In this document: positions 6,680-13,598 of the stretch, in pieces | How positions within the stretch are numbered: position 1 is the first letter of the stretch | Layout of the letters: each line of letters starts with the position of its first letter | IMG/VR virus record: IMGVR_UViG_3300047551_002575 | Coordinates: 1-31,909 of that record | Strand: one strand, 5' to 3' | From: a virus | Length of the DNA: 31,909 nt | Made by a program: the position numbers and the translations under genes | Notes under the pieces: model-generated | Databases searched by the model: none | Told to the model about the DNA's origin: nothing | The model's input: only the letters and a program-made list of their open reading frames with translations

Positions 6680-7107
6680 TGCAAGAAAAAGATCCTTACG
6701 TTTATCGTATTCGTTCAGTTCATAAAGTAGTTGATGGTGACACTATTGATGCTGATATTGATCTTGGGTTTGATATCTCACTCACTAAAAGAATTAGACT
6801 TGCTGCTGTAGATACACCAGAAAGTAGAACTACAGATGCATATGAAAAGAAATTAGGTTTAGAATCAAAAGAATGGTTGAAGAATAGAATGCAATTTGCT
6901 AAAGATATCATCATTAAAACCGAACTTCCCGATAGTACAGAAAAGTACGGTCGTATTATTGGTCATTTGTATATCAATGGGGAAGAAACTTCAGTTAATA
7001 ATCAAATGATTGCTGAAGGATATGCTTGGGAATATGATGGGGGTACAAAGAAAAAAGATTTTGCTCTCTTATTGGAGAAGAGAAATGCAAACAAAGGAAC
7101 TGTCTGA
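6679..7107 (+). CDS. Staphylococcal-nuclease-like (TNase) protein
   Basis: The core motifs are present: VDGDTIDADIDLGF near residues 17-30, then RIRLAAVDTPESR near 39-51, then KYGRIIGHLYI near 89-99. These carry the Asp, Arg and Glu residues of the calcium-dependent SNase active site. The family cleaves DNA and RNA. At 142 residues it is one SNase domain. No signal peptide is evident, so it probably acts in the host cytoplasm. Degrading host nucleic acid is plausible but inferred. Confidence 0.85.
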   Translation: MQEKDPYVYRIRSVHKVVDGDTIDADIDLGFDISLTKRIRLAAVDTPESRTTDAYEKKLGLESKEWLKNRMQFAKDIIIKTELPDSTEKYGRIIGHLYINGEETSVNNQMIAEGYAWEYDGGTKKKDFALLLEKRNANKGTV

Positions 7108-7237
7108 AGAAGAACTTGTTCAAAAAAGAAAGGAATCAAGATTTAATAACTTTCTTCTTGACTCCTTATATAATATAATTGCTTATATACCAGCAGCAAT
7201 TATTACTTGGGTTGTTTCAAATTTAAATTTAGAATGA
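7085..7237 (+). CDS. 50-residue C-terminally anchored membrane protein
   Basis: ATG 7085 follows GGAGAAGAG, a good ribosome site, and lies within the 3' end of the nuclease gene. The product has a charged N-terminal half (ELSEEELVQKRKE) and a membrane span at residues 30-45. It ends the plus-strand operon and overlaps the convergent minus-strand gene by nine bases. Confidence 0.65.
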   Translation: MQTKELSEEELVQKRKESRFNNFLLDSLYNIIAYIPAAIITWVVSNLNLE

Positions 7238-8113
7238 TAATCTAGCAGCAAGTTTTTTTGCTACTTTTTTAGCAGGGGCAAAGAGAGATTTAAATCTTTC
7301 TTTGCCTTCTTTTGTAAATTTATTTTTTATTACATCATCAATAATAATTTTGTTATCAATCTCATAGAGAGCATTAATTTCAACTTGATCACGAATATAT
7401 TGCTCTACATTAGACACTTGTTCTACAAGGCGAGTTCCTTCTGCAGAATATTCAAAAATATCAACATGACCTTCTTCTGCCATTACATAATGAAGAACGG
7501 GTTTAACTTGTTTGATTTTAATTTTAAACTTATTCTTTGTTGCTTCTTTAATTAATGGTTCTGCGGCATTCTTGAGGGCGTTTAATGCCGTTGTTGCAAC
7601 CATAGTAGATGCTGTAGTAACTACGGCGACAGCACCAGCCGTAGCAACAAGAGAAGGGTCAGGTAGATTAATATTGACTCCATAAACAGAAAAGGTTGGT
7701 TGAGGTTTATCTGCTGGAACTTCTGCAATGGGAGTAGGTGCAGGAGTTTGGGTGAAGGGGGTTTGAGCAACTTGAGGCAGTTGAGGAGGGGGGGTAGTAT
7801 CAGGTAATCCCCTCTCTTTTGGTTTCTCTTCTTGTGATTGCTTTTGACGTTCTGCATTTACTGCAGCATCAAACTCTGCTTGAGTCGGAACATTAATAAC
7901 TGGATATTTAATCGCAGTATTTGGAACATCAACAACAGGAACTTCTAGACCACGAACAACTGGTTGTTCAACATCACGGATTGCTGGTCTATCTATGGTT
8001 GAAATTACAGAAGGACCAGCAATTTTATTGATGTTTGAATTTGGAACGTTGATCGGATTATTTCCGATTATGGGTTTTAAATTTGGGTTATCAATTAGTT
8101 CTATTGGTTCCAT
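7229..8113 (-). CDS. Pro-rich protein with membrane segment, last of an exported set
   Basis: The start at 8113 (MEPIEL) has GAGG nine bases upstream; longer starts run into the previous gene. Residues 1-70 are rich in Pro, Asn, Val and Ile. A Pro/Gln/Thr-rich linker spans about 90-140. SVYGVNINLP near 145 resembles the SGTNI element of the two paralogues upstream. A hydrophobic Ala/Val/Thr stretch follows and may cross a membrane. The C-terminal 100 residues are charged and end in a basic helix (KKVAKKLAARL). No family recognised. It is cotranscribed with three signal-peptide genes and probably works with them at an envelope or in the virion. Confidence 0.75.
   Translation of the reverse strand: MEPIELIDNPNLKPIIGNNPINVPNSNINKIAGPSVISTIDRPAIRDVEQPVVRGLEVPVVDVPNTAIKYPVINVPTQAEFDAAVNAERQKQSQEEKPKERGLPDTTPPPQLPQVAQTPFTQTPAPTPIAEVPADKPQPTFSVYGVNINLPDPSLVATAGAVAVVTTASTMVATTALNALKNAAEPLIKEATKNKFKIKIKQVKPVLHYVMAEEGHVDIFEYSAEGTRLVEQVSNVEQYIRDQVEINALYEIDNKIIIDDVIKNKFTKEGKERFKSLFAPAKKVAKKLAARLSF
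7243..7270 (+). terminator. Possible terminator at convergent gene ends
   Basis: TAGCA (7243-7247) pairs with TGCTA (7259-7263), followed by C and six T. The stem is short and the loop is itself T-rich, so this is weak. The position just past the last plus-strand stop is right. Confidence 0.35.
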
Positions 8114-8675
8114 TAACCACATCCTCAACTTTGGGGTATTTCACGACAACATCAGCACAAACTTTGTAGTAAGGACTGTCTGGATGGAACATCACTCCAT
8201 TCTTATATGCTTCACCACACTTCAATAATCTTACAAGTTCAAAATCTAAACGTGCTTTGTCAGTTTCTACTTGTTGTCTAGCAATTTCGGTTGCTGCTCT
8301 TTTTCTACATAAATCCATTAGATTTCCATCTAATGGAATATTAAATCCAGCAGAAATACCCCAGTTGCCATTACGTGATGCAAAGGTTTCTGGATCATCG
8401 CTAGAATTATTGCTACTCATTAAGAAAGGTGATACTGAAAAAGTTGCTCCTTGGCAACTTACTCCACCGCCATAAGTATTAAGTGCATAAGGTCCTTGTA
8501 GAACTTGAACTGCTTGGTTAGTTACATTTCCTGTAGCACTTGCACTTGGTCCAGCAATATTTGTATTACTAGGTGCAGGAGTGCTTTGAGCAAATGCAGT
8601 TCCTGTTGAGATTATTGCGTAAAGACAGAAATTGATGTAGTGGTTGATTGGGTTTCTGTAGTGCGATCTATCCAT
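8091..8675 (-). CDS. Exported protein of the minus-strand set, unknown
   Basis: The only ATG is at 8675, which overlaps the previous gene by 64 bases. The N-terminus has a polar leader, then a hydrophobic core and TAFAQ, a good signal-peptidase site near residue 30. The mature part has NTNIAGP, a Gly/Ser/Asn-rich segment, two Cys and a helical C-terminus (RAATEIARQQVETDK, then RLLKCGEAY). The CRKRA and LLKCGE parts suggest a disulphide-stabilised helical domain. No family recognised. Confidence 0.75.
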   Translation of the reverse strand: MDRSHYRNPINHYINFCLYAIISTGTAFAQSTPAPSNTNIAGPSASATGNVTNQAVQVLQGPYALNTYGGGVSCQGATFSVSPFLMSSNNSSDDPETFASRNGNWGISAGFNIPLDGNLMDLCRKRAATEIARQQVETDKARLDFELVRLLKCGEAYKNGVMFHPDSPYYKVCADVVVKYPKVEDVVNGTNRTN

Positions 8676-8977
8676 GTTTCTTTTGCCACTCCAGGGCCAA
8701 GATACGTCTCACTAAATTGAAATGGGGCACCTTGAGTCATGATGGAATAATTAGCACCCCTTTGAGGGATACCTGGAATGTTAATGTTAGTTCCAGATAC
8801 AGTATATGATTCGCCAGTAGTGTATTCAACTTGACGAATAGTTTCTATGACTTTTGTTGTTGATTCTGTTGTTGCATTAATTGTGCCTCTAGTAAAATTA
8901 GGCACAACACTTTCAGCATAAACGGGAGTACAAGTGACTCCCGCCGCCAAAAGCAAAGCGGGAGTTAAATGTCTCAT
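8612..8977 (-). CDS. Exported SGTNI-motif protein (paralogue A)
   Basis: Residues 1-21 are a signal peptide ending VYA. Mature features are SGTNI (61-65), a Tyr at 78 and PFQFSE (85-90). The same order and spacing occur in the gene just upstream, so the two are paralogues. Predominantly Thr, Ser, Gly and beta-prone. The start overlaps the upstream stop by four bases. I do not recognise a named family. Confidence 0.75.
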   Translation of the reverse strand: MRHLTPALLLAAGVTCTPVYAESVVPNFTRGTINATTESTTKVIETIRQVEYTTGESYTVSGTNINIPGIPQRGANYSIMTQGAPFQFSETYLGPGVAKETWIDRTTETQSTTTSISVFTQ

Positions 8978-9435
8978 TTGAATACGCTTAATTCAATAGA
9001 TCTTTGAGCAGTGGCGGTTGTTCCTGCACCACCAGCAGTAACAGTAGGAACACCAGTTGGCGAAAGAGTACCTGCAAGAGTTCCTTTCTCACCACCAACT
9101 TGAGTTACACTATCTCCATAGAGATTTGGAGACCCAATTACACCATTGGTAACTGTTTGATTGGTGACAGGAGTATCGGCAGCATTGAAACTTTCTGAGA
9201 AAGTAAATGCTTGACCTGGAGTATTGATATCATAAGTTCCTGCTCCACCTACACCACCAAAAGATGTAGATTGGATATTGGTTCCTGATGCAGAATAAGA
9301 AGCACCGATTCGGGTTGATTGAACTGCAGCACCATCAACTTTCAATTGTACGGAGTCAGTGATTCTTGATGTGATTTCAGCAGCATTAACTGGTATTGCG
9401 AAGAATAACGAAAAGGCTAATAGAAGTCTTTTCAT
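8974..9435 (-). CDS. Exported SGTNI-motif protein (paralogue B)
   Basis: The ATG at 9435 follows AAGAAA and gives MKRLLL, a signal peptide cleaved at VNA-A (18-19). A longer frame would start with GTG and add a polar leader. Mature features are YSASGTNI (47-54), a Gly-rich turn, YDI near 68-70 and FTFSES (77-82), matching paralogue A. The C-terminal half is Gly/Thr/Val-rich, consistent with beta strands. First gene of the four-gene minus-strand set. Possible roles are periplasmic or virion surface; unknown. Confidence 0.75.
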   Translation of the reverse strand: MKRLLLAFSLFFAIPVNAAEITSRITDSVQLKVDGAAVQSTRIGASYSASGTNIQSTSFGGVGGAGTYDINTPGQAFTFSESFNAADTPVTNQTVTNGVIGSPNLYGDSVTQVGGEKGTLAGTLSPTGVPTVTAGGAGTTATAQRSIELSVFK

Positions 9436-9473
9436 TTTCTTATTGTGAATAAACACTATAAGTATTTAGTTTT

Positions 9474-11420
9474 TTATTTTGGTATTATTGGAAGATAAAA
9501 TACTCTTGTTGATGTTTGTCTATTTGATGGTGCCGTATAATTTGTTATTCTATCTATTTCTTCCCAATTATTGCCATCATTTGATCCATACAAAATCCAT
9601 GATTTTGGATCTTGATTTGCATCATTATCTGCTGTTGTCCACTTATATCCTGTAATATTTAATTGTGTTTGAAGATCAAATGTTACTATAGATGTTAGAG
9701 TCGAATCTGTAAATTTTGAAGTTGTAATATAATCTATTAAATTATTTGGATTGGAACCAGTTGCACTAGAAATTGATGTATTATTTTTATATATTATTTC
9801 GGAATGGTTATATAAAAATTTAAATTCTGATACTTGAATTGATGATGAATTTCTTGCATTGGATATTTCCCACTTAATGTATCTATAGGTAACATATAAG
9901 TCTTGAGTATCTGTTGATGGAAATTGACGACTAAATCTTGGACCCCAAATTAATCTAACAGCACCAGATCCTCCATCTTCTATTGTAGCATCGGATGGTA
10001 CATCAGCTCCACATCCACCACCACCATAATTACCGGGTCTTGAAGGTAAATATGGGGAATTATCATATGAGGATGATGTTGCATCTTCTCCATTTGATCC
10101 TCCTTTACCTCCATCTCCATCTGTTAACGTATAAGATCCTCCATTACCACTGTTTCCTTCTCCATAAACACCTACACCACCTCCACATCCAGCAGTATCT
10201 CCACTTCCACATCCACCACCTCCACCTCCACCTCCACCAGATCCTGCTGAACCATTTTGTGCGTTTCCACTTACAATATTTCCTCCATTTCCACCAGGTC
10301 CTGTATAACCACCTGCTCCCCCTCCACCACCAGCATCACTAGAAGAACCTCCTCTTGATCCTCCACTACCACCATTTCCTCCACCAGTTCCTACGTAAGA
10401 TCCTCCAGTTCCAGCAGAATCTCCGTTTGTCTGTCCTCCTTGACCACCATTCCCAGCAACTGTAGATGAATTTATAAAATAACTTTGTCCACCAGTTCCT
10501 GCTCTAGAAATTGATCCTGTGTCGCTAAATGCTCTTAATCCTCCAGAACCAACACTAATAGTGTAAGTATTTCCTGGAGTTACTGATATATTATTTCTCC
10601 ATCCTAATCCACCTCCTCCTGCTCCAGAAGATCCACTACTACCTGCTGCTGATCCTCCTCCACCACCAATACATACTGCCGAAACCTCATAAACTCCTTC
10701 TGGACAAGTCCAATTGTAATTAGATGCTTGTGATGTTATTATTCTATAACCTCTAGATGCTTCTAGTGGAAAATTTTTAAATAATCTTGATCTATCATGA
10801 AATCCATCATAAGTATTGGCATGAACTTGGGATATATGCAAATCCATATATGATGGACCAGAAGCACTTTGCCTTTCGTAAAAAGTTATTGACCATATTA
10901 ATGGAGAACTTTTTGAACTATGAAAACCAGTATATGTTAATTTTACAGTTCTATCTGGATATATTCCAGAATCTGTTCTTATACAACCATTGTATCCATA
11001 AGTTGTAAGATCTCCAGTTGCTCCATAAAAAGAATTTAAAGTACTAGCGTTTATAAAAATTTTGTTATATGGTATACTTCCTGATATATTAAAATTTGGA
11101 CTAGAATTATGAGTATATGATCCTGTAGATTGAAATATTAAGCAACTATCTGCAGTTAATCTAACACTGTCCCAGTCTATTCCATTATATCTAACGCTAA
11201 ATGGTAAAGATATATATGAGTCTGTAAGAAGTTGATTGCTGTAAGCTAAACCACTAGTTAGGTTTGTTTGATTTAAATTTCTTGCTACACCTGTTGGTAT
11301 TTGTACAAAAGGTATTGGAATAATTTCTGTTCTAGTATATTCAAATAATTCTTGACCAGTTTCAATTGTATTTGAAACTGAAGATGTTCTTACTGATAGT
11401 AAATTTTGAATTATTGTCAT
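9474..11420 (-). CDS. Fibre-like protein: N-terminal domain, Gly-rich core, discoidin-like tip
   Basis: Three parts are visible. Residues 1-235 are beta-rich and resemble the fibre-like protein at 19424 (sheet-type motifs such as ISLPFSVRY and TFYERQ). Residues 240-505 are glycine-rich with long GGGGG runs, as in phage adhesin Gly-rich domains, starting after YNWTCPEGVYEV. Residues 515-648 resemble an F5/8-type (discoidin) carbohydrate-binding module, with W-TTADND and SWILYGSNDGNNWEEI. This is the layout of a receptor-binding tail fibre or adhesin. It lies right after the collagen-like gene and is probably cotranscribed with it. Confidence 0.8.
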   Translation of the reverse strand: MTIIQNLLSVRTSSVSNTIETGQELFEYTRTEIIPIPFVQIPTGVARNLNQTNLTSGLAYSNQLLTDSYISLPFSVRYNGIDWDSVRLTADSCLIFQSTGSYTHNSSPNFNISGSIPYNKIFINASTLNSFYGATGDLTTYGYNGCIRTDSGIYPDRTVKLTYTGFHSSKSSPLIWSITFYERQSASGPSYMDLHISQVHANTYDGFHDRSRLFKNFPLEASRGYRIITSQASNYNWTCPEGVYEVSAVCIGGGGGSAAGSSGSSGAGGGGLGWRNNISVTPGNTYTISVGSGGLRAFSDTGSISRAGTGGQSYFINSSTVAGNGGQGGQTNGDSAGTGGSYVGTGGGNGGSGGSRGGSSSDAGGGGGAGGYTGPGGNGGNIVSGNAQNGSAGSGGGGGGGGGCGSGDTAGCGGGVGVYGEGNSGNGGSYTLTDGDGGKGGSNGEDATSSSYDNSPYLPSRPGNYGGGGCGADVPSDATIEDGGSGAVRLIWGPRFSRQFPSTDTQDLYVTYRYIKWEISNARNSSSIQVSEFKFLYNHSEIIYKNNTSISSATGSNPNNLIDYITTSKFTDSTLTSIVTFDLQTQLNITGYKWTTADNDANQDPKSWILYGSNDGNNWEEIDRITNYTAPSNRQTSTRVFYLPIIPK

Positions 11421-11421
11421 T

Positions 11422-11904
11422 TTAAGTTAATCCAGAACCAGCAATTACAAAGGATGGTTGAAATCCTCCAACTACACAGAGTATGGTACATAAACCTCTT
11501 CGCGCTAGAGTTCTTGTTCCCACACTCGAAGTTCCTGCCAAATATAAAGTTATGACTTGTCCAGACTTTGTTGATATAGTTATATTTGAGTCAGAATTAT
11601 TAAATATAGTAATAGTGTCTCCGACCGAAAATACAGAAGCAGGAATAATTACGTTTGCTGTTGTAGACACATGTTTTCCAGAATCTAGTGCTACAAGTTC
11701 ATACTGAGCAGATTGTGAGTTTTGTGGTACACCAGTTAATACTCCTCCAATTAATCCTTGAATTCCCTGAGTACTTTGAAGTCCTTGGTTTCCTTGTAAT
11801 CCTTGAGCACTTTGAATACCTTGATTTCCTTGTAATCCTTGAGTACCTTGAATACCTTGCAATCCAATAAAACTATTACCAAGTAATCCGGATAAAGTTG
11901 CCAT
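11422..11904 (-). CDS. Collagen-like short fibre protein
   Basis: Residues 11-50 are Gly-X-X triplets dominated by Gly-Leu/Ile-Gln (GLQGIQGTQGLQ), a collagen-like trimer-forming stalk. Residues 65-160 form a compact beta-rich domain, with TITIFNNSDSNITIS typical of phage fibre heads. The stop is one base from the next start. The two gene products could form a combined fibre. A late-type promoter lies 26 bases upstream of the ATG. Confidence 0.8.
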   Translation of the reverse strand: MATLSGLLGNSFIGLQGIQGTQGLQGNQGIQSAQGLQGNQGLQSTQGIQGLIGGVLTGVPQNSQSAQYELVALDSGKHVSTTANVIIPASVFSVGDTITIFNNSDSNITISTKSGQVITLYLAGTSSVGTRTLARRGLCTILCVVGGFQPSFVIAGSGLT

Positions 11905-11929
11905 TTATATTATCGATACTTTTTATTTT

Positions 11930-11937
11930 TATTTATT
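11930..11937 (-). promoter_or_regulatory. Probable late promoter for the fibre genes
   Basis: Read on the minus strand this is AATAAATA, seven of eight to the T4 late box, 26 bases before the ATG at 11904. Confidence 0.45.
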
Positions 11938-11945
11938 TGATAGAC

Positions 11946-11975
11946 TTGACAAAACCTAAATATACCCTGTATTAT
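11946..11975 (+). promoter_or_regulatory. Sigma-70-type promoter (TTGACA-18-TATTAT)
   Basis: A perfect -35 (11946-11951) and a -10 TATTAT (11970-11975) preceded by TG, spacer 18. It is divergent from the fibre genes' late promoter and drives the structured leader and the hydrolase gene. It should be recognised by the host polymerase, so expression may be early. Confidence 0.7.
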
Positions 11976-11980
11976 GGAAG

Positions 11981-12075
11981 ATCCCTTAGCAGGGATTACA
12001 TCATGAGATTTTGATGTGATTTTAGAGCCGTGGAAGGTGCCCTTCGAGAGTTGGGTGTACCCCCCTTCTATACGG
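11981..12075 (+). other. Structured 5' leader with alternative hairpins
   Basis: Between the promoter and the ATG at 12098 there are several pairings. ATCCC/GGGAT (11981-11985/11992-11996) and ACATCA/TGATGT (11998-12003/12012-12017) form hairpins. CCGT/ACGG (12028-12031/12072-12075) encloses GAAGG (12033-12037), which can pair with either CCTTC at 12041-12045 or CCTTC at 12064-12068; GGGT/ACCC (12053-12056/12059-12062) lies inside. Mutually exclusive pairings suggest a regulatory leader or a small RNA, but no known riboswitch is recognised. Confidence 0.5.
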
Positions 12076-12097
12076 ATGTAGAGTTCAATTAAAATTA

Positions 12098-12751
12098 ATG
12101 CAATCTATCTTTACAGTAGCTCTGCCCCTTTTGGCAACGGTTACAACCAGTACGGCAACACTGCCATTCTCTAGTTATAAACTGCAAGGTCCTCCTCCTC
12201 CAGTGGATGAAAAACCTTACACTATTATTAAAGAGTTTGAACCAGAGACGACAGCAATCCGCGAGGTTGCACCAATAAAGTCAAAAGAGAAAAGGCTAAT
12301 TTGTAAAGGGTGTTCAGAACATGAACAACTTGCTCTTGAATATTTTCAAGATCAAGGAATTAAAGACAGAAACGCCCTTGCTACCATCATGGGCAACATT
12401 AAGCAGGAATCTATGTTCGTGCCTAATATTTGTGAAGGTGGTAGTAGGACCAGATACCATAACTGCTGGCGTGGTTATGGTCTGATCCAATGGACATCTG
12501 CCGATCGTTATTATGGATTGGGTGATTTTGCTAAGAAGTATGGTGGAGATCCATCATCTCTTCAAACGCAACTTCGTTATCTTACAAATGAAGTTCAGTG
12601 GCAACGTATAGTAGACAGAATGAAAACACCTGGTAAGTCTATCGATCGTTACATGAACTATGCGTATAGTTGGATTGGTTGGGGCATTCATGGTGCCCGC
12701 ACATCTTATGCACATGAATATGCTAACCGACTGATCACGGTAGAAGTTTGA
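12098..12751 (+). CDS. Secreted tail-lysozyme-type peptidoglycan hydrolase
   Basis: Residues 1-20 are a signal peptide. Residues 30-68 are a Pro/Glu-rich linker. Residues 72-217 match the phage tail lysozyme/lytic transglycosylase type: ATIMGNIKQES (catalytic Glu at 104), RGYGLIQWT (126-133), then SSLQTQLRYL. The enzyme cuts the glycan strand of peptidoglycan. A signal peptide on such an enzyme is notable: it could reach the periplasm by the host Sec system rather than through a holin. There is no clear ribosome site before the ATG, and the long structured leader may control it. Confidence 0.8.
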   Translation: MQSIFTVALPLLATVTTSTATLPFSSYKLQGPPPPVDEKPYTIIKEFEPETTAIREVAPIKSKEKRLICKGCSEHEQLALEYFQDQGIKDRNALATIMGNIKQESMFVPNICEGGSRTRYHNCWRGYGLIQWTSADRYYGLGDFAKKYGGDPSSLQTQLRYLTNEVQWQRIVDRMKTPGKSIDRYMNYAYSWIGWGIHGARTSYAHEYANRLITVEV

Positions 12752-12768
12752 TACAATAGAATAAAGTT

Positions 12769-12796
12769 GGGGAGAATTATTATCTCTCCCCTTCTT
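12769..12796 (+). terminator. Intrinsic terminator after the hydrolase gene
   Basis: GGGGAGA (12769-12775) pairs perfectly with TCTCCCC (12785-12791), loop nine bases, followed by TTCTTGT. Confidence 0.7.
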
Positions 12797-12837
12797 GTAT
12801 ACATATAGAAGTAAATTTTTTTTTAATGGAGTACATT

Positions 12838-13029
12838 ATGTCAATTACAGTACAGCAAATTACCGAAGCATTTGAAACTTGGCAAACTGAAGATGAAAAG
12901 TTTGTTAATGGAAATGGTGCAGCAGGTACACGCGCTCGCAAGGCCCTTCAAGAAATTTCTAAACTTGTCAAGGCACGTAGGTTGGAGATTTCTGAAGAGA
13001 AGAACGCTCGTAAGACAGTAACGGCTTGA
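12838..13029 (+). CDS. Small Hc1-like histone-type protein
   Basis: The ATG at 12838 has GGAG nine bases upstream; an in-frame ATG at 12826 overlaps that site and is less likely. The 63-residue product has NGNGAAGTRARKALQEI, then KLVKARRLEI. This resembles the N-terminal part of the chlamydial histone H1-like Hc1 family (a Gly-Asn-Lys-Ala-Ala core, then a helix with spaced Arg/Lys), but it lacks the long Lys/Ala tail. If so it would bind DNA or RNA. The similarity was recognised by eye only. Confidence 0.6.
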   Translation: MSITVQQITEAFETWQTEDEKFVNGNGAAGTRARKALQEISKLVKARRLEISEEKNARKTVTA

Positions 13030-13055
13030 CGAGTTGGGGGGTAATACCTTATAAT
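13026..13055 (+). promoter_or_regulatory. Promoter of the first tRNA block (TTGACG-18-TATAAT)
   Basis: The -35 TTGACG (13026-13031) overlaps the stop of the histone-like gene. The -10 is a perfect TATAAT (13050-13055). Confidence 0.7.
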
Positions 13056-13056
13056 A

Positions 13057-13141
13057 CTCTCATGGGCAGGCGAGGTTCCAACCCTCCTGTAAGACCCTCC
13101 CCTCCTATGCCTCTCAACGATGCACAAACCAGGAGGTCTAT
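13057..13141 (+). other. Non-coding leader before the tRNAs
   Basis: No gene. CCTCCT (13101-13106) pairs with AGGAGG (13131-13136), and a second CCTCCT copy lies at 13084-13089 as a competing partner. It is probably the 5' part of the tRNA precursor. Confidence 0.45.
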
Positions 13142-13213
13142 GGGACTGTCGCCTATTGGTTAAGGCCCACTGCTTATAACGGTGTGAAGAGGGTTCAATT
13201 CCCTCCAGTCCTA
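13142..13213 (+). tRNA. tRNA-Ile (TAT)
   Basis: Acceptor GGGACTG pairs with CAGTCCT (one G-T). D stem GCC/GGC. Anticodon loop CTTATAA gives TAT, which reads ATA, a codon rare in GC-richer hosts but common in this AT-rich phage. T arm GAGGG-TTCAATT-CCCTC. Confidence 0.85.
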
Positions 13214-13236
13214 TTGGCAATATTTTATTGCCTTAT

Positions 13237-13310
13237 GTCTTGGTAGCTCAGATGGATAGAGCCACTCACTTCTAATGAGTTGGTCGGGGGTTCGAGTCCC
13301 TCCCAAGACG
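13237..13310 (+). tRNA. tRNA-Arg (TCT)
   Basis: Acceptor GTCTTGG/CCAAGAC. Anticodon stem ACTCA/TGAGT with loop CTTCTAA, anticodon TCT, reading AGA, the dominant Arg codon in the neighbouring genes. T loop TTCGAGT. Confidence 0.9.
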
Positions 13311-13496
13311 CTTGGAGTTTATCTCCATATATAATATTGATAGAGGGTAAGTCCCTGTTATATCCTTATGAGATATATCACACTTACTCCATCAAAAAGT
13401 AGGAAGTGCAACCCCTCTCGCTGGTCCTAGTATTCTGCGTCTAGATGAAGGGAAAGGTGATTCTGTCCGCACATAGAAATCCCTCCTACCACCATT
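13311..13496 (+). other. Structured non-coding spacer in the tRNA cluster
   Basis: No credible gene. Pairings seen: GGAG/CTCC (13314-13317/13323-13326); AGAGGG (13342-13347) with CCCTCT (13413-13418), enclosing GTAAGT (13347-13352) with ACTTAC (13382-13387) and an inner TATATC/GATATA; then a second domain with two CTAG repeats around 13430-13445 and AGGGA/TCCCT near 13449 and 13480. T4 also encodes stable RNAs of unknown function among its tRNAs; this may be comparable. Confidence 0.45.
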
Positions 13497-13568
13497 CCGT
13501 TGGTAGTCTAGTGGTCAGGACAGGCAGACAATGCACTTGGAGTTCGGGTTCGATTCCCGACCAGCGGC
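13497..13568 (+). pseudogene. Degenerate tRNA (acceptor, D and T arms intact, anticodon arm unpaired)
   Basis: CCGTTGG (13497-13503) pairs with CCAGCGG (13561-13567). The D arm (TAGTCTAGTGG-TCAGGAC) is of the Glu/Asp type. The T arm is perfect (TCGGG-TTCGATT-CCCGA). The 17 bases where the anticodon arm should be do not form the five-pair stem, so no anticodon can be read with confidence. Total length is normal. Either a decayed tRNA or a tRNA-like RNA with another role. Confidence 0.65.
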
Positions 13569-13598
13569 CCACACAACACACAACACAGGAGTAAACAA

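Noticed and set aside
9436-9470. Late promoter for the four exported genes (ACTAAATA on the minus strand)
   Set aside because: Only six of eight matches in very AT-rich sequence, and it lies inside the end of the fibre gene region; not enough to call.
12948-13220. Minus-strand 90-codon frame across the histone-like gene and tRNA-Ile
   Set aside because: It runs antisense through a tRNA and a promoter; the LEGIEPSS type of peptide is the usual artefact of reading tRNA genes backwards.
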